This document shows positions 9,232 through 20,490 of a stretch of 64,000 nucleotides of DNA, piece after piece. The first letter of the stretch is position 1, and the number at the start of each line of letters is the position of its first letter. Made by a program: the position numbers and the translations under genes. Origin of the DNA: Dokdonella immobilis (lineage in GTDB: Bacteria > Pseudomonadota > Gammaproteobacteria > Xanthomonadales > Rhodanobacteraceae). The DNA is taken from positions 1 to 64,000 of the forward strand of contig NZ_FOVF01000004.1 in NCBI RefSeq assembly GCF_900115085.1. The letters are read 5' to 3'. The notes below the pieces were generated by a model. That model was not told where the DNA came from. It worked only from the letters and a program-made list of their open reading frames with translations, and did no database searches.

Positions 9232-10590
9232 TCAAGGGCCGCGCAGGCGCGCCGCAAAGCGATGCGGGGCCGCCTCGAATCCACCGTTTGACATGAACAC
9301 AACGTGGTCGCCGGCGCGAACCACGGCGGCGAGTTCGGAGAGCAAGGCATCGACATCCGCCGCGGTCGTGGCCCGACCGGCGAGCGCCGCAGTGACCTTA
9401 CCGGCATCCCAGGGCAGTTCGGGTCGCTGCAGGAATACCACGCGGTCGGCATCGGCCAGGGCCGGCGCCAGTTGGTCCGCATGCGCGCCGAGCCGCATCG
9501 AATTCGATCGCGGCTCGAGCGCGACCACGATGCGCGCCTCGCCGACCCGCGCGCGCAGGCCGGCCAGCGTGGTCGCGATGGCGGTCGGGTGATGGGCGAA
9601 ATCATCGTAGACGACGACGCCGGCGTGGTCGGCGATCCGTTCCATGCGCCGACGCACGCTGCCGAAGCCGGCAAAGACAGGCAGCAGCGCGGCAGGGTCA
9701 GCTCCCGCGGCGCTGGCGGCGGCGAGCGCGGCCAGCGCATTCATCACGTTGTGCCGGCCAAGCAGGGTCCAGTCGACCATGCCGATCAAGCGGTCGCAGT
9801 GACGAACCTCGAAGGCCGAGCCATCCGCTTCGAGCAGCCGCGCGCGCCAGTCGCCCGCATCGATGCCGAAGGTTTCCACCGGCGACCAGCAACCCATGGC
9901 CAGCACCTCGGCCAGGTTGCGGTCCTCGGCATTGACGATCAGCCGCCCGTTGCCCGGCACGATACGGATCAGATGGTGGAACTGGCGCTGGATCGCGGCG
10001 ACATCGGGAAAGATGTCGGCGTGATCGAATTCGAGGTTGTTGAGGATCGCGATGCTGGGCCGGTAGTGCACGAACTTCGAACGCTTGTCGAAGAACGCGG
10101 TGTCGTATTCGTCGGCCTCGAGCACGAACGGTGCGCCCGAACCGAGCCGGGCCGAGACCGGAAAATTACCGGGCACGCCGCCGATCAGGAAGCCGGGTGC
10201 GAGGCCGGCCGATTCGAGCAGCCAGGCCAGCAGCGAAGTCGTGGTCGTTTTTCCGTGGGTGCCGGCGACGGCCAGTACCTGACGCGTGCCGAGCAACTGC
10301 TCACCGAGCCATTGCGGCCCGGAAATGAAGGGGAGGCGCTCATTGAGCACATGTTCGACAGCCGCATTGCCGCGCGACAGGGCATTGCCGATCACGACGA
10401 GATCCGGACGCGGCTGCAGGTTCCCGGCCGAATAGCCCGGGCGCAGGGCGATGCCGAGCGCTTCGAGCTGGGTGCTCATCGGCGGATAGACATTGGTGTC
10501 GCTGCCCTCGACCTCATGACCGAGTTCGCGCGCCAGCGCGGCGATGCCGCCCATGAAGGTTCCGCAGATACCGAGGATGTGAAGTTTCAT
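9232..10590 (-). CDS. mpl: UDP-N-acetylmuramate:murein tripeptide ligase
   Basis: Recycles peptidoglycan by ligating the released tripeptide L-Ala-gamma-D-Glu-mesoDAP onto UDP-MurNAc with ATP, in the cytoplasm. The 452-residue protein has the Mur ligase N-terminal Rossmann motif 'HILGICGTFMGG', the ATP loop 'AVAGTHGKTTTTSLLAWLL', 'LEADEYDTAFFDKRSKF' (family-typical) and the C-terminal 'YDDFAHHPTAIATTL'. The start at MKLHILG is chosen because the 33-residue upstream extension lacks homology to Mur ligases. It lies 17 bases downstream of the small membrane protein gene and shares its strand. Confidence 0.95.
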   Translation of the reverse strand: MKLHILGICGTFMGGIAALARELGHEVEGSDTNVYPPMSTQLEALGIALRPGYSAGNLQPRPDLVVIGNALSRGNAAVEHVLNERLPFISGPQWLGEQLLGTRQVLAVAGTHGKTTTTSLLAWLLESAGLAPGFLIGGVPGNFPVSARLGSGAPFVLEADEYDTAFFDKRSKFVHYRPSIAILNNLEFDHADIFPDVAAIQRQFHHLIRIVPGNGRLIVNAEDRNLAEVLAMGCWSPVETFGIDAGDWRARLLEADGSAFEVRHCDRLIGMVDWTLLGRHNVMNALAALAAASAAGADPAALLPVFAGFGSVRRRMERIADHAGVVVYDDFAHHPTAIATTLAGLRARVGEARIVVALEPRSNSMRLGAHADQLAPALADADRVVFLQRPELPWDAGKVTAALAGRATTAADVDALLSELAAVVRAGDHVVFMSNGGFEAAPHRFAARLRGP

Positions 10591-10607
10591 CGAAGCAGGG
10601 TACGCGA

Positions 10608-11156
10608 TCAGGAGCCGTCGCTGAAAATCACCCGGGCCAGGGCGAAGTCGGCGATCACCCAGGACAGGGCGAGCAGGAATCCGAGCCAATAGGGCGCCTC
10701 GATCGCCTGGCGCACGATATGTGCGTCGATCGAGATCTTCCAGACCAGGGTGCCCAGGCCCAGCCAGACGATCAGCATCTGCACCGGCGTCGGCGCGACG
10801 CCGGCAGCGGGCGCCGTACCGAAACTGAGGGCCAAGGGCAGAATCAGCAGGGAGAAGGCGATCGAACAGGCGACCAATGCGCTCGCCGTCTGCAGGTACC
10901 GATGGCCGAGCCGGCGAATCGCAAGCGCCACCCAGCTCAGGCCAAGCAGCACCAGGCTCGACAGCAGACTGCGCGCCAGCACCGGCTCTTTCAGTTCCAG
11001 CGCATTAGCGGTAGCCAGGTCGAGGGCGAGACCGGCAACCAGCAGGGCGACCAGCAGGCCCTGGGAATGCGGCAGCTCCTGCGGCCCGCTGCGGAACCGG
11101 CACAGATCGAGGACGACGCCAAGCAGTCGACCGAGGCTGTAGGGTGTTTCACTCAT
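10608..11156 (-). CDS. Polytopic membrane protein, hypothetical
   Basis: A 182-residue protein starting MSETPYSLGRLLG. Four to five hydrophobic segments are visible: 'LLVALLVAGLALDLAT', 'SLLSSLVLLGLSWVALAI', 'ALVACSIAFSLLILPLAL', 'MLIVWLGLGTLVWKI' and 'WLGFLLALSWVIADFAL'. This suggests an inner-membrane protein with a short cytosolic N-terminus. I do not recognise a functional family; it loosely resembles small Yip1-like proteins. It sits between adk and mpl on the same strand. A longer frame upstream runs over the adk 3' end and is Arg-rich, so it is rejected. Confidence 0.75.
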   Translation of the reverse strand: MSETPYSLGRLLGVVLDLCRFRSGPQELPHSQGLLVALLVAGLALDLATANALELKEPVLARSLLSSLVLLGLSWVALAIRRLGHRYLQTASALVACSIAFSLLILPLALSFGTAPAAGVAPTPVQMLIVWLGLGTLVWKISIDAHIVRQAIEAPYWLGFLLALSWVIADFALARVIFSDGS

Positions 11157-11227
11157 GCGCTCAGGATCGGGATGTCCGCGAGGCAGGGTGGACGATGCGG
11201 GGCCAGGAAGTCGGATCGACCCGGGAA

Positions 11228-11791
11228 TCAGGCGGGCAACGCAGCAACGATACGGTCGAAGACTTCGTCCAGCTCGCCGACACCATCGACCGTGACCAGC
11301 TTGCCGATTGCCGCGAAGTGATCGGCCACCGGCGCGGTCTGCTCGGCGTACACGCGCAGGCGGGCGCGCACCGTTTCCGGCGTATCGTCGACCCGCCCTT
11401 CGGCCGCGGCGCGGCCAGCAATGCGCTCGACGATCAGGTCGTTGGGTACTTCGAGCTTGATCGCGACATCGAGCGGCTGTTCGAGGCGATCGAGCAGGGC
11501 TTCGAGCGCGGCGCACTGGGCGAGGTTGCGCGGATAGCCGTCGAGGATGAAGCCGCCCTTGGCGTCCGGCTGAGACACGCGGTCTTCGAGCATGCCGAGC
11601 ACGATCTCGTCGGAAACCAGGTGTCCGGCATCCATGACCGCCTTGGCCTTGAGGCCGAGCGGCGTACCCGCCTTGACCGCGGCACGCAGGAGGTCCCCGG
11701 TCGACACGTGTGGAATACCCAGTTTGTTCTTGAGCGAGGCCGCCTGAGTGCCTTTTCCCGATCCGGGGGCGCCGAGTAGCACGAGTCGCAT
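11228..11791 (-). CDS. adk: Adenylate kinase
   Basis: Catalyses ATP + AMP to 2 ADP in the cytosol. The 187-residue protein has the P-loop GAPGSGKGTQ at about residues 7-16, the AMP-binding 'STGDLLRAAV', 'GFILDGYPRN' and the arginine-rich 'VRARLRVY'. The lid domain is very short ('GRAAAEGRVDDTPETV'), so this is the short-lid form without zinc-binding cysteines. The start at MRLVLLG follows the family; 53 extra codons upstream are not conserved-looking. It is divergent from the PPi-dependent phosphofructokinase, about 170 bases away. Confidence 0.95.
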   Translation of the reverse strand: MRLVLLGAPGSGKGTQAASLKNKLGIPHVSTGDLLRAAVKAGTPLGLKAKAVMDAGHLVSDEIVLGMLEDRVSQPDAKGGFILDGYPRNLAQCAALEALLDRLEQPLDVAIKLEVPNDLIVERIAGRAAAEGRVDDTPETVRARLRVYAEQTAPVADHFAAIGKLVTVDGVGELDEVFDRIVAALPA

Positions 11792-11962
11792 ACTGTTCCT
11801 TGCGTGACGCGCGCGTGCGGATTTGCCACGACGCTGCGCTAGACTTTGAGCGGGTAAACGCGGCGTTAAGCTATCCGCTGCGGCCAGCGCAGTCAAACAG
11901 GCTGGCCCGCCCCGGCCCGGGGCGCATCGCCGAACCCATTCCATCACCAAGGAGCCTCATCG

Positions 11963-13219
11963 ATGCAAGGCAATCTGCTCTACGCGCAGTCCGGGGGCGT
12001 CACCGCCGTCATCAACGCCAGCGCCTGTGCCGTAATCGAGACCGCGCGCAAGCACAAGGTCCGCGTGCTTGCGGCGCGCAACGGCATCATCGGCGCCCTG
12101 CGCGAGGAGCTGATCGATACCTCGAAGGAGTCGGCCAGTGCCATTGCGGCATTGCGTCACACCCCCGGCGGTGCGTTCGGTTCGTGCCGGTTCAAGCTCA
12201 AGTCGATCGAGCAGAACCGTGCCCAGTACGAACGCCTGATTGATGTCTTCAGGGCCCACGACATCCGCTGGTTCCTCTACAACGGCGGCAACGACTCGGC
12301 CGATACGGCCAACAAGATCTCGCAGATCGGCAAGGCCCTGGGCCATGACGTAACCGTGGTCGGCGTGCCGAAGACGGTCGACAACGACCTCGCGGTGACC
12401 GATTGCTGCCCGGGCTTCGGCTCGGTGGCCAAGTACACCGCCGTTTCGGTGCTGGAAGCGAGCCTTGATGTCGCCTCGATGGCCGAATCCTCGACCAAGG
12501 TCTTTGTCATGGAAGTGATGGGCCGTCATGCCGGCTGGATCGCGGCGGCCGCCGGCCTCGCCGGCAAATCCGCCGACGAGGCGCCGCACATCATCCTGTT
12601 CCCGGAAATCCCGTTCGACGAAGCGGGCTTCCTGGCCCGCGTCAAGGCCACCGTGGAACGTGTCGGTTGGTGCACGGTGGTCGTCTCCGAAGGCGTGCGC
12701 AACAAGGAAGGCAGGTTCCTCTCCGAAGTCGGCACGCGCGACGCCTTTGGTCATGCCCAGCTCGGTGGCGTGGCGCCGCTGCTGGCCGACCTGGTCAAGC
12801 GCAACCTCGGCTACAAGTACCACTGGGCCCTGCCCGACTACCTGCAGCGATCGGCCCGCCACATCGCGTCGAAAACCGACGTGGAACATGCCTACGCGGT
12901 CGGCAAAGCCGGTGTCGAATACGCCCTGGCCGGGAAAAACGCCGTGATGCCGGTGATCGTGCGCACCGGCGATGCCCCGTATCGCTGGAAGATCGAGGCC
13001 GCCCCGCTGGGCAAGGTCGCCAACCATGAGAAGACCCTGCCGAAGAGCTTCATCCGCCGAGACGGCTACGGCATCACCGAGGCCGCAAGACGCTATCTGG
13101 AACCCCTGATCCGCGGCGAGGAAGCGCCGCCGTCCGGCAAGGACGGCCTGCCGAAGTACGTTCGCCTGAAGAATGTTGCCGTGAAGAAGAAGCTGCCGGC
13201 TTACGCGATTGACGGCTGA
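11963..13219 (+). CDS. pfp: Pyrophosphate-dependent 6-phosphofructokinase
   Basis: Reversibly phosphorylates fructose-6-phosphate using PPi rather than ATP, in glycolysis and gluconeogenesis. The 418-residue protein begins MQGNLLYAQSGG. Two features mark PPi use: Asp at position 111 in the 'GGNDS' loop, where ATP enzymes have Gly, and Lys137 in 'VPKTVDND'. 'MEVMGRHAGWIA' is the sugar-phosphate loop. AAGGAGC precedes the ATG at a suitable distance. The stop overlaps a possible TTG start of the following membrane-protein gene. A membrane H+-pyrophosphatase lies one gene downstream on the same strand, linking this enzyme to PPi metabolism. Confidence 0.95.
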   Translation: MQGNLLYAQSGGVTAVINASACAVIETARKHKVRVLAARNGIIGALREELIDTSKESASAIAALRHTPGGAFGSCRFKLKSIEQNRAQYERLIDVFRAHDIRWFLYNGGNDSADTANKISQIGKALGHDVTVVGVPKTVDNDLAVTDCCPGFGSVAKYTAVSVLEASLDVASMAESSTKVFVMEVMGRHAGWIAAAAGLAGKSADEAPHIILFPEIPFDEAGFLARVKATVERVGWCTVVVSEGVRNKEGRFLSEVGTRDAFGHAQLGGVAPLLADLVKRNLGYKYHWALPDYLQRSARHIASKTDVEHAYAVGKAGVEYALAGKNAVMPVIVRTGDAPYRWKIEAAPLGKVANHEKTLPKSFIRRDGYGITEAARRYLEPLIRGEEAPPSGKDGLPKYVRLKNVAVKKKLPAYAIDG

Positions 13220-14642
13220 GACAACCGGGCTTTCGGCAGACCCCACGGTCAAAGCGCCTGCGCGAGCATCGACCGCGGGCGCCTCTCGAATCGGCGTTGC
13301 ACTCGCTGCCGTCGTGGGCTTCGCCTGCGCGCTGACCGTGCTGTACCCGGGGCAGTATCCCTTCGATTCCGCCTATCAGCTGTGGCAGGCGCGCCACGGC
13401 ATCTATTCAAACATCACGCCCGTGCCGATGATCGGGTTGTGGTCGCTGCTTCTGCATGTCTTCGGCAATCCTGCCAGCTTGTTGTGCCTGAATCTGGCCC
13501 TGTTCTGGGCTGGCCTCGGCTTGTGCTTCCAGGCCCTGCCGGCCCGAGCCTGGGTCAAGGTGTCGGGTGTACTCCTCACCGGTTTGAATCCACTGGCCCT
13601 GGTGCAGATGGCGCATCTACTCTCGGATGCCCACATGACCGCCCTGCTCGCGCTTGGCGCCGGCCTGCTGGTGCAGAGCTTGCGCACGGGCTCGCGCATG
13701 GCAATCCTTGCAGCCTGTCTTCTGCTCGTCTACGCCGGAACGATTCGCCAGAACGCCCTGGTCGCGATCGTTCCCTTTGGCCCGCTTGTCCTCATGGCGC
13801 TGAAGCCGCGGTGGCGCATGGGAACGGCTGCAGTATTGGTCTCGATGATCATCGCTGGCACCGTGACGCTGGCCACCGGCATGACGCTGGATCGCATGCT
13901 CGCAACCGAGCGACGCGATCTCTGGCCGATGCTTGCGTTGTGGGATCTCGCAGCGATCTCGGTCGCTACAGGCGAACTCCTGCTTCCTCCGTTCACCCAT
14001 GGGGCGGGTCTTGATGTCGAAGAGCTCCGCGAAACCGGCGCGTTCAACCCCGTTTCGGTGACCAGTCTTTTCTCGAGTTCGAGATCGGGCGTGAACAATG
14101 GATTCATCGAGCCCTACTCCGCGGAGCAACGGTGGACAATTGCCAAGGCCTGGTGGAAGGCGATCGCGGATCATCCATTCGCCTATCTCTCTCATCGCGG
14201 GCGAACGGCGAGCCTGCTATTCGGAAGGCAGTCAGGGCAGGCACCGCATGGCATTGCCTACTATCAGGCGCGAACGGACTATCGGGACAACCCGCCACTG
14301 CCTGCAGCGTGGTTTGCCAATGCGCAGGGACGCCTTTACCGGCTTGCCGACCAGCTCTCCTCAACGTGGTTGTTCAGCGCTTTACCGCTCGTTCTCCTGA
14401 ACGCCGGGGCCTTCTGGCTGGCGTGGCGCAGGCGCGGCGGAGCGGAGGGAGCCTTCGCCGCCGGCATCTCTGCCAGTGCACTTCTCTACGCAGCCAGCTT
14501 CCTGCCGCTCGCGCCCAGCGCCGAATTGCGTTATCTGACCTGGCCGATCATCGCGGCCCTTCCCGCGGTCGTATTTGCGTTCTCTGCGCGATCCGGCAAG
14601 CACGGCGAAGCGAGCACGCCGCTGACGTCCCACGCGCCTTGA
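13209..14642 (+). CDS. Polytopic membrane protein, GT-C-like
   Basis: A 477-residue inner-membrane protein with roughly ten hydrophobic segments, a periplasmic-looking loop around residues 255-345, and the acidic/aromatic stretch 'PGQYPFDSAYQLWQARHG' after the first segment, as in GT-C-fold glycosyltransferases and relatives of unknown activity. Catalytic residues cannot be assigned. The start is uncertain: the frame opens with TTG at 13209, inside the end of pfp, and no ATG lies before the first membrane segment. The overlap suggests coupling to pfp. The long gap before hppA suggests that gene has its own promoter. Confidence 0.7.
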   Translation: MTAETTGLSADPTVKAPARASTAGASRIGVALAAVVGFACALTVLYPGQYPFDSAYQLWQARHGIYSNITPVPMIGLWSLLLHVFGNPASLLCLNLALFWAGLGLCFQALPARAWVKVSGVLLTGLNPLALVQMAHLLSDAHMTALLALGAGLLVQSLRTGSRMAILAACLLLVYAGTIRQNALVAIVPFGPLVLMALKPRWRMGTAAVLVSMIIAGTVTLATGMTLDRMLATERRDLWPMLALWDLAAISVATGELLLPPFTHGAGLDVEELRETGAFNPVSVTSLFSSSRSGVNNGFIEPYSAEQRWTIAKAWWKAIADHPFAYLSHRGRTASLLFGRQSGQAPHGIAYYQARTDYRDNPPLPAAWFANAQGRLYRLADQLSSTWLFSALPLVLLNAGAFWLAWRRRGGAEGAFAAGISASALLYAASFLPLAPSAELRYLTWPIIAALPAVVFAFSARSGKHGEASTPLTSHAP

Positions 14643-14853
14643 GCCTCGCAACCTTTATTCGACTGCAGCAAGGAATTCCAGACAATTCGCACCCGGCAGG
14701 GCAATTTCACGATACAGCTTTGAACGAAGCCGCTTGAGGAAAGGGCCGATGCTGCACTGCACGAATGTTAAGGCCGGCAAGGCACGGCTATACTCGGTCG
14801 GTTCGTGGGGTCTCCTGTTAATCCTTGACTTGCCTGCTCCCTGGGAGGGATAG

Positions 14854-16923
<2,070 letters not shown>

Positions 16924-16990
16924 TCGATCCGATGGGCGGGCGGCGACGCCCGCTCCAGCGCCACGCCCGCGTCATCACGGCGCGGGCGTG

Positions 16991-17027
16991 CAATGAAAAA
17001 CCCCGGCATGCCGGGGTTTTTTCATTG
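16991..17027. terminator. Bidirectional intrinsic terminator after hppA
   Basis: A perfect palindrome CCCCGGCATGCCGGGG (17001-17016) is preceded by AAAAA and followed by TTTTTT; the flanks (CAATGA / TCATTG) also pair. It lies between hppA (plus) and the convergent minus-strand gene at 17060, so it can terminate both. Confidence 0.9.
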
Positions 17028-17059
17028 CGCCGTGCGGATTGCCGAAACCCGGCGGGGAC

Positions 17060-17911
17060 TCAGGGTTTACGTGCGACCAGGCCGCGCAACTTGCCCATGG
17101 CATCGCCGATCCTGTTGAAGCGCGCACCGATGCCATATTCGCGTTTCAGCATCGCGATTTCCTCCTGCTGGCGCGCGGTGATCCGGGATTCCCAGCGTCG
17201 CTTGATCTCCTGCTGCTGGACCCGCGCGCGCAGCTGGCTTCGATAATCCTCCGACAGGGTTTCGCGCATCAGCTGCTGGTTCGGATCGCGCATCAGGTAA
17301 CGACCGATCTCGTCATACAGCGCCACACCCACCTGTTCGGGCGGAACGCTCTTGCTGGCCGTCGCCAGGTCGTCGAAATTGGTGAAGCTCATGCGCAACT
17401 GGCCGGTTGCGGTGTCCGCGGAAAAGACCGCCGTGAGCGCAATGCGGCCCTTGGCCTTGAAGGTGGCCGCAACGACTTCGCCCGAGGCATCCTTGGCCGG
17501 CGCCAGTGGCGCGCCCAGCCGATGGCGCTGGAAAAGCGCCGAAACCGCGCGCACGCGGTTGGCGCCCTCGATCTGCGCCGTGGGGCACTCGGAGGTCGAA
17601 ACGCCGCAGAAATACGACAGGGTGATTTCCTTCGACGATGGATGCCGGTTTTCGTGGATCTCGTACTCGTGCTCGACATAGCCGATCACGTCGCCATAGC
17701 CTGGCAAGGTATGCCTGACCTGGATTTTCGGCTGCAGGACCTTGAGCTTGGCAACCAGTTCGTTCAGATAGGCGAGCAGGTCGGCCATGGCGGGCTCGAG
17801 CGTGGTCCGATAGGCGGTCTCACGCGCCGCCTTGAGCGCAATGGCGCTGTCCTCTTCGGCCTTGCGCCGTTGCGCCTCGTTTTCGAGATCGTCAAGCAGA
17901 CCCACGCTCAT
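17060..17911 (-). CDS. Conserved-looking hypothetical protein with coiled-coil ends
   Basis: A 283-residue soluble protein. Residues 1-65 are helical and charged ('LDDLENEAQRRKAEEDSAIA'). The middle (about 70-180) looks like a beta-rich domain with two Cys ('YFCGVSTSECPTAQ'), and residues 215-270 are again helical ('RARVQQQEIKRRWESRITAR'). No signal peptide, membrane helix or catalytic motif is visible. AAGGGGG lies just before the ATG. I recognise no named family. It is convergent with hppA and shares the bidirectional terminator. Confidence 0.75.
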   Translation of the reverse strand: MSVGLLDDLENEAQRRKAEEDSAIALKAARETAYRTTLEPAMADLLAYLNELVAKLKVLQPKIQVRHTLPGYGDVIGYVEHEYEIHENRHPSSKEITLSYFCGVSTSECPTAQIEGANRVRAVSALFQRHRLGAPLAPAKDASGEVVAATFKAKGRIALTAVFSADTATGQLRMSFTNFDDLATASKSVPPEQVGVALYDEIGRYLMRDPNQQLMRETLSEDYRSQLRARVQQQEIKRRWESRITARQQEEIAMLKREYGIGARFNRIGDAMGKLRGLVARKP

Positions 17912-18433
17912 CCCCCTTGTACGGACGCGCCCTATCTGGCCTGCCCGCTTCGTTGCCTACCCGATCCAGTCCATGCCCTGGCCAATCCGGCCGGCAAGCG
18001 GACCATAATCCCCTGCGCGTGATCAAGCAAGAATGCTGCCATTCACATATTTTCGACGACGAGTTGGCGTTCTGGTGGAAGCTGCAAAGAGCACTGCAAT
18101 CCCATGGACCTCAGCATGCTTCCGCGAGGGCCGATGGCGAAGCTTCCGCCCGGCGCATGGGATCCTGCGACAACGCTGGCAAACTCCGCATTTCACTGAA
18201 TCTCCTCGCGCTACCCTGCGGCGGTATTTCCCTGGCTCTGGCCGGAGCGGCAACGCCGAACCGCCGCCAAGGTCGTCTACCCTGCTCCCCGACGGAGACG
18301 CCCTGATGATGGCCTTATCCAGCAGCGCTGGAGGCATGACGACACCACATTGCTTATTGGCACGATGATCCTGCTAAGTTAGCGGCGGGGACTGGCAATG
18401 GAGAAGTCCATCCATGAAGGGAATGCAAACGAC
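17912..18433. other. Intergenic stretch before acetoacetyl-CoA ligase
   Basis: About 520 bases with no recognisable gene. Frames through it are Arg/Ser-rich and unlike proteins. The region 18030-18070 and the last 60 bases are visibly A/T-richer and may carry promoters for the divergent genes on either side, but I see no confident -35/-10 pair. Confidence 0.5.
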
Positions 18434-20386
18434 ATGAACACGCCGATCTGGGAACCCGGGGAGGAGCGCATCGACCGCGCCAACCTGAGCCGCTTCATGC
18501 GCTACGTGCGCGAGCAGACCGGCAATTCCGACATCCGCCGCTACGCGCCGTTGCACGATTTCTCGATTCGCCAGCCGGCGCGGTTCTGGTCGCTGTTCTG
18601 GGAGTTCTGCGGAATCCGGGCTGGCGGCAGTTTCGAACCGGCCCTGGTCGATGGCGACAGGATGCCCGGTGCGCAATGGTTTCCGGGCGTGCGCCTGAAT
18701 TTTGCCCAGAACCTGCTGCGCTACAAGGACGAGCGGACTGCCATCGTCTTCCGCAACGAATGGGGCCAGCGCCGCCAACTGACTTATGCGGAACTCCATG
18801 TCGAAGTCGCCCGCGTCGCCGATGGCCTGAAGCGCGCTGGAGTCGGCACCGGCGATCGGGTTGCCGGGTTCCTGCCGAATATCCCCGAGACCATCATCGC
18901 CATGCTCGCCACCACCTCGCTGGGCGCGATCTGGTCTTCGTGTTCCCCGGACTTCGGCATCGACGGCGTGGTCGACCGGATCGGTCAGATCAAGCCCCGG
19001 CTCCTGTTCACCGCCGATGCCTATCCCTATGGCGGCAAGCGCTTCGACTGCCTCGAGAAGGTTGGCGCCATGGTCGAGCGCGTGTCGAGCATCGAGCACG
19101 TCGTTGTCGTTCCCTACAGCCAGGATGCCGTGGACCTGTCCCGGATCAAAGGGGCCGTGAGCTGGGCTGACTTCGCCGGGGACGGGCAGCCGGCGCTGGG
19201 CTTCGAACAGTTTCCGTTCGACCATCCGCTCTACGTGCTTTATTCATCGGGCACCACCGGCGCGCCCAAATGCATCGTGCACGGCGCCGGCGGCACCCTG
19301 CTCCAGCACCTGAAGGAGCTGATGCTGCACACCGACCTGAAGCGCGAGGACCGCTTCTTCTTCTACACGACCTGCGGCTGGATGATGTGGAACTGGATGG
19401 TCTCCAGCCTCGCCATCGGCTCGACCCTGGTCCTCTACGACGGCTCGCCGAACTACCCGGATGGCAATGTGCTCTGGGACCTGGCGGACGAGGTCGGCAT
19501 CAGCGTGTACGGCACCAGCGCGCGATGGCTCGCGACCATCGAGAAGGCCGGCCTCGTGCCGGCGAAGTCGCACAAGCTCAGCGCACTGCGCACGATCCTT
19601 TCGACCGGCTCGGCGCTGGCGCCGGAAAGTTACGACTATGTCTATCGCGACATCAAGGCCGATGTGCTTCTGGCTTCGATCTCCGGCGGCACCGACATCA
19701 TCTCCTGTTTCGCACTCGGCAACCCGCTGATGCCGGTGTACCGCGGCGAACTGCAGTGCCGTGGCCTCGGCATGGACGTCGAGATCCTGGATTCAGCGGG
19801 CCAACCGGTCGTCGGGCAGGTTGGCGAACTGGCCTGCATGGCCCCGTTTCCGTCCATGCCGATCGGCTTCTGGGACGATGCCGAGGGTGAAAGGTACCGC
19901 GATGCCTATTTCTCACGCTTTCCCGGTGTCTGGTGTCACGGCGACCTGGCTCTGCTGACCGAGCATGACGGCATCATCATCCTGGGGCGCTCCGACTCCA
20001 CCCTGAATCCCGGCGGCGTGCGCATCGGTACGGCCGAAATCTACCGGCAGGTCGAGCAACTTCCCGAGATCCTCGAGTGCGTGGCCGTCGGTCAGCGCTG
20101 GCAGGACGACGAACGCATCATCCTGTTCGTCCGCCTGCGCAATGGCTTGGCCCTCGATGCGACGCTGCGCGACCGGATAAGGATGCAGATACGCACCAAC
20201 ACCAGCCCGCGCCATGTACCGGCAAAGATCATCGCGGTCGACGATATTCCGCGCACCCTGACCGGCAAACCCAGCGAAACCGCCATTCGCGACGCCATCC
20301 ACGGCAGGGCTGTGGCCAATATCGATGCGCTGGCCAATCCGCAATCGATCGAACTCTATGCGAGGATGGCCGAGTTGCAGGCGTGA
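18434..20386 (+). CDS. Acetoacetate-CoA ligase
   Basis: Activates acetoacetate to acetoacetyl-CoA with ATP, entering ketone-body or PHB metabolism; cytosolic. The 650-residue protein begins MNTPIWEPGEERIDRANLS and has 'ARFWSLFWEFCGI', 'MPGAQWFPGVRLNFAQNLL' split across the N-terminal region, the ATP loop 'LYSSGTTGAPKCIVHG', 'TTCGWMMWNWM' and 'SDSTLNPGGVRIGTAEIY', all typical of acetoacetyl-CoA synthetases rather than acetyl-CoA synthetases. A longer start at 18398 adds 12 residues; 650 residues is the usual length, so 18434 is used. The gene stands alone. Acetoacetate is also released by fumarylacetoacetase in the tyrosine pathway encoded at 54-59 kb. Confidence 0.92.
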   Translation: MNTPIWEPGEERIDRANLSRFMRYVREQTGNSDIRRYAPLHDFSIRQPARFWSLFWEFCGIRAGGSFEPALVDGDRMPGAQWFPGVRLNFAQNLLRYKDERTAIVFRNEWGQRRQLTYAELHVEVARVADGLKRAGVGTGDRVAGFLPNIPETIIAMLATTSLGAIWSSCSPDFGIDGVVDRIGQIKPRLLFTADAYPYGGKRFDCLEKVGAMVERVSSIEHVVVVPYSQDAVDLSRIKGAVSWADFAGDGQPALGFEQFPFDHPLYVLYSSGTTGAPKCIVHGAGGTLLQHLKELMLHTDLKREDRFFFYTTCGWMMWNWMVSSLAIGSTLVLYDGSPNYPDGNVLWDLADEVGISVYGTSARWLATIEKAGLVPAKSHKLSALRTILSTGSALAPESYDYVYRDIKADVLLASISGGTDIISCFALGNPLMPVYRGELQCRGLGMDVEILDSAGQPVVGQVGELACMAPFPSMPIGFWDDAEGERYRDAYFSRFPGVWCHGDLALLTEHDGIIILGRSDSTLNPGGVRIGTAEIYRQVEQLPEILECVAVGQRWQDDERIILFVRLRNGLALDATLRDRIRMQIRTNTSPRHVPAKIIAVDDIPRTLTGKPSETAIRDAIHGRAVANIDALANPQSIELYARMAELQA

Positions 20387-20490
20387 AGCGATGCCGGTCC
20401 CCGTGCGAACGCGGCGCGCCCCCCTCCTCTATTCAGCCAGTGAAACGGCAATGCGCTGGCCATCCTCGTGGCGACACCATGGAATGATGC

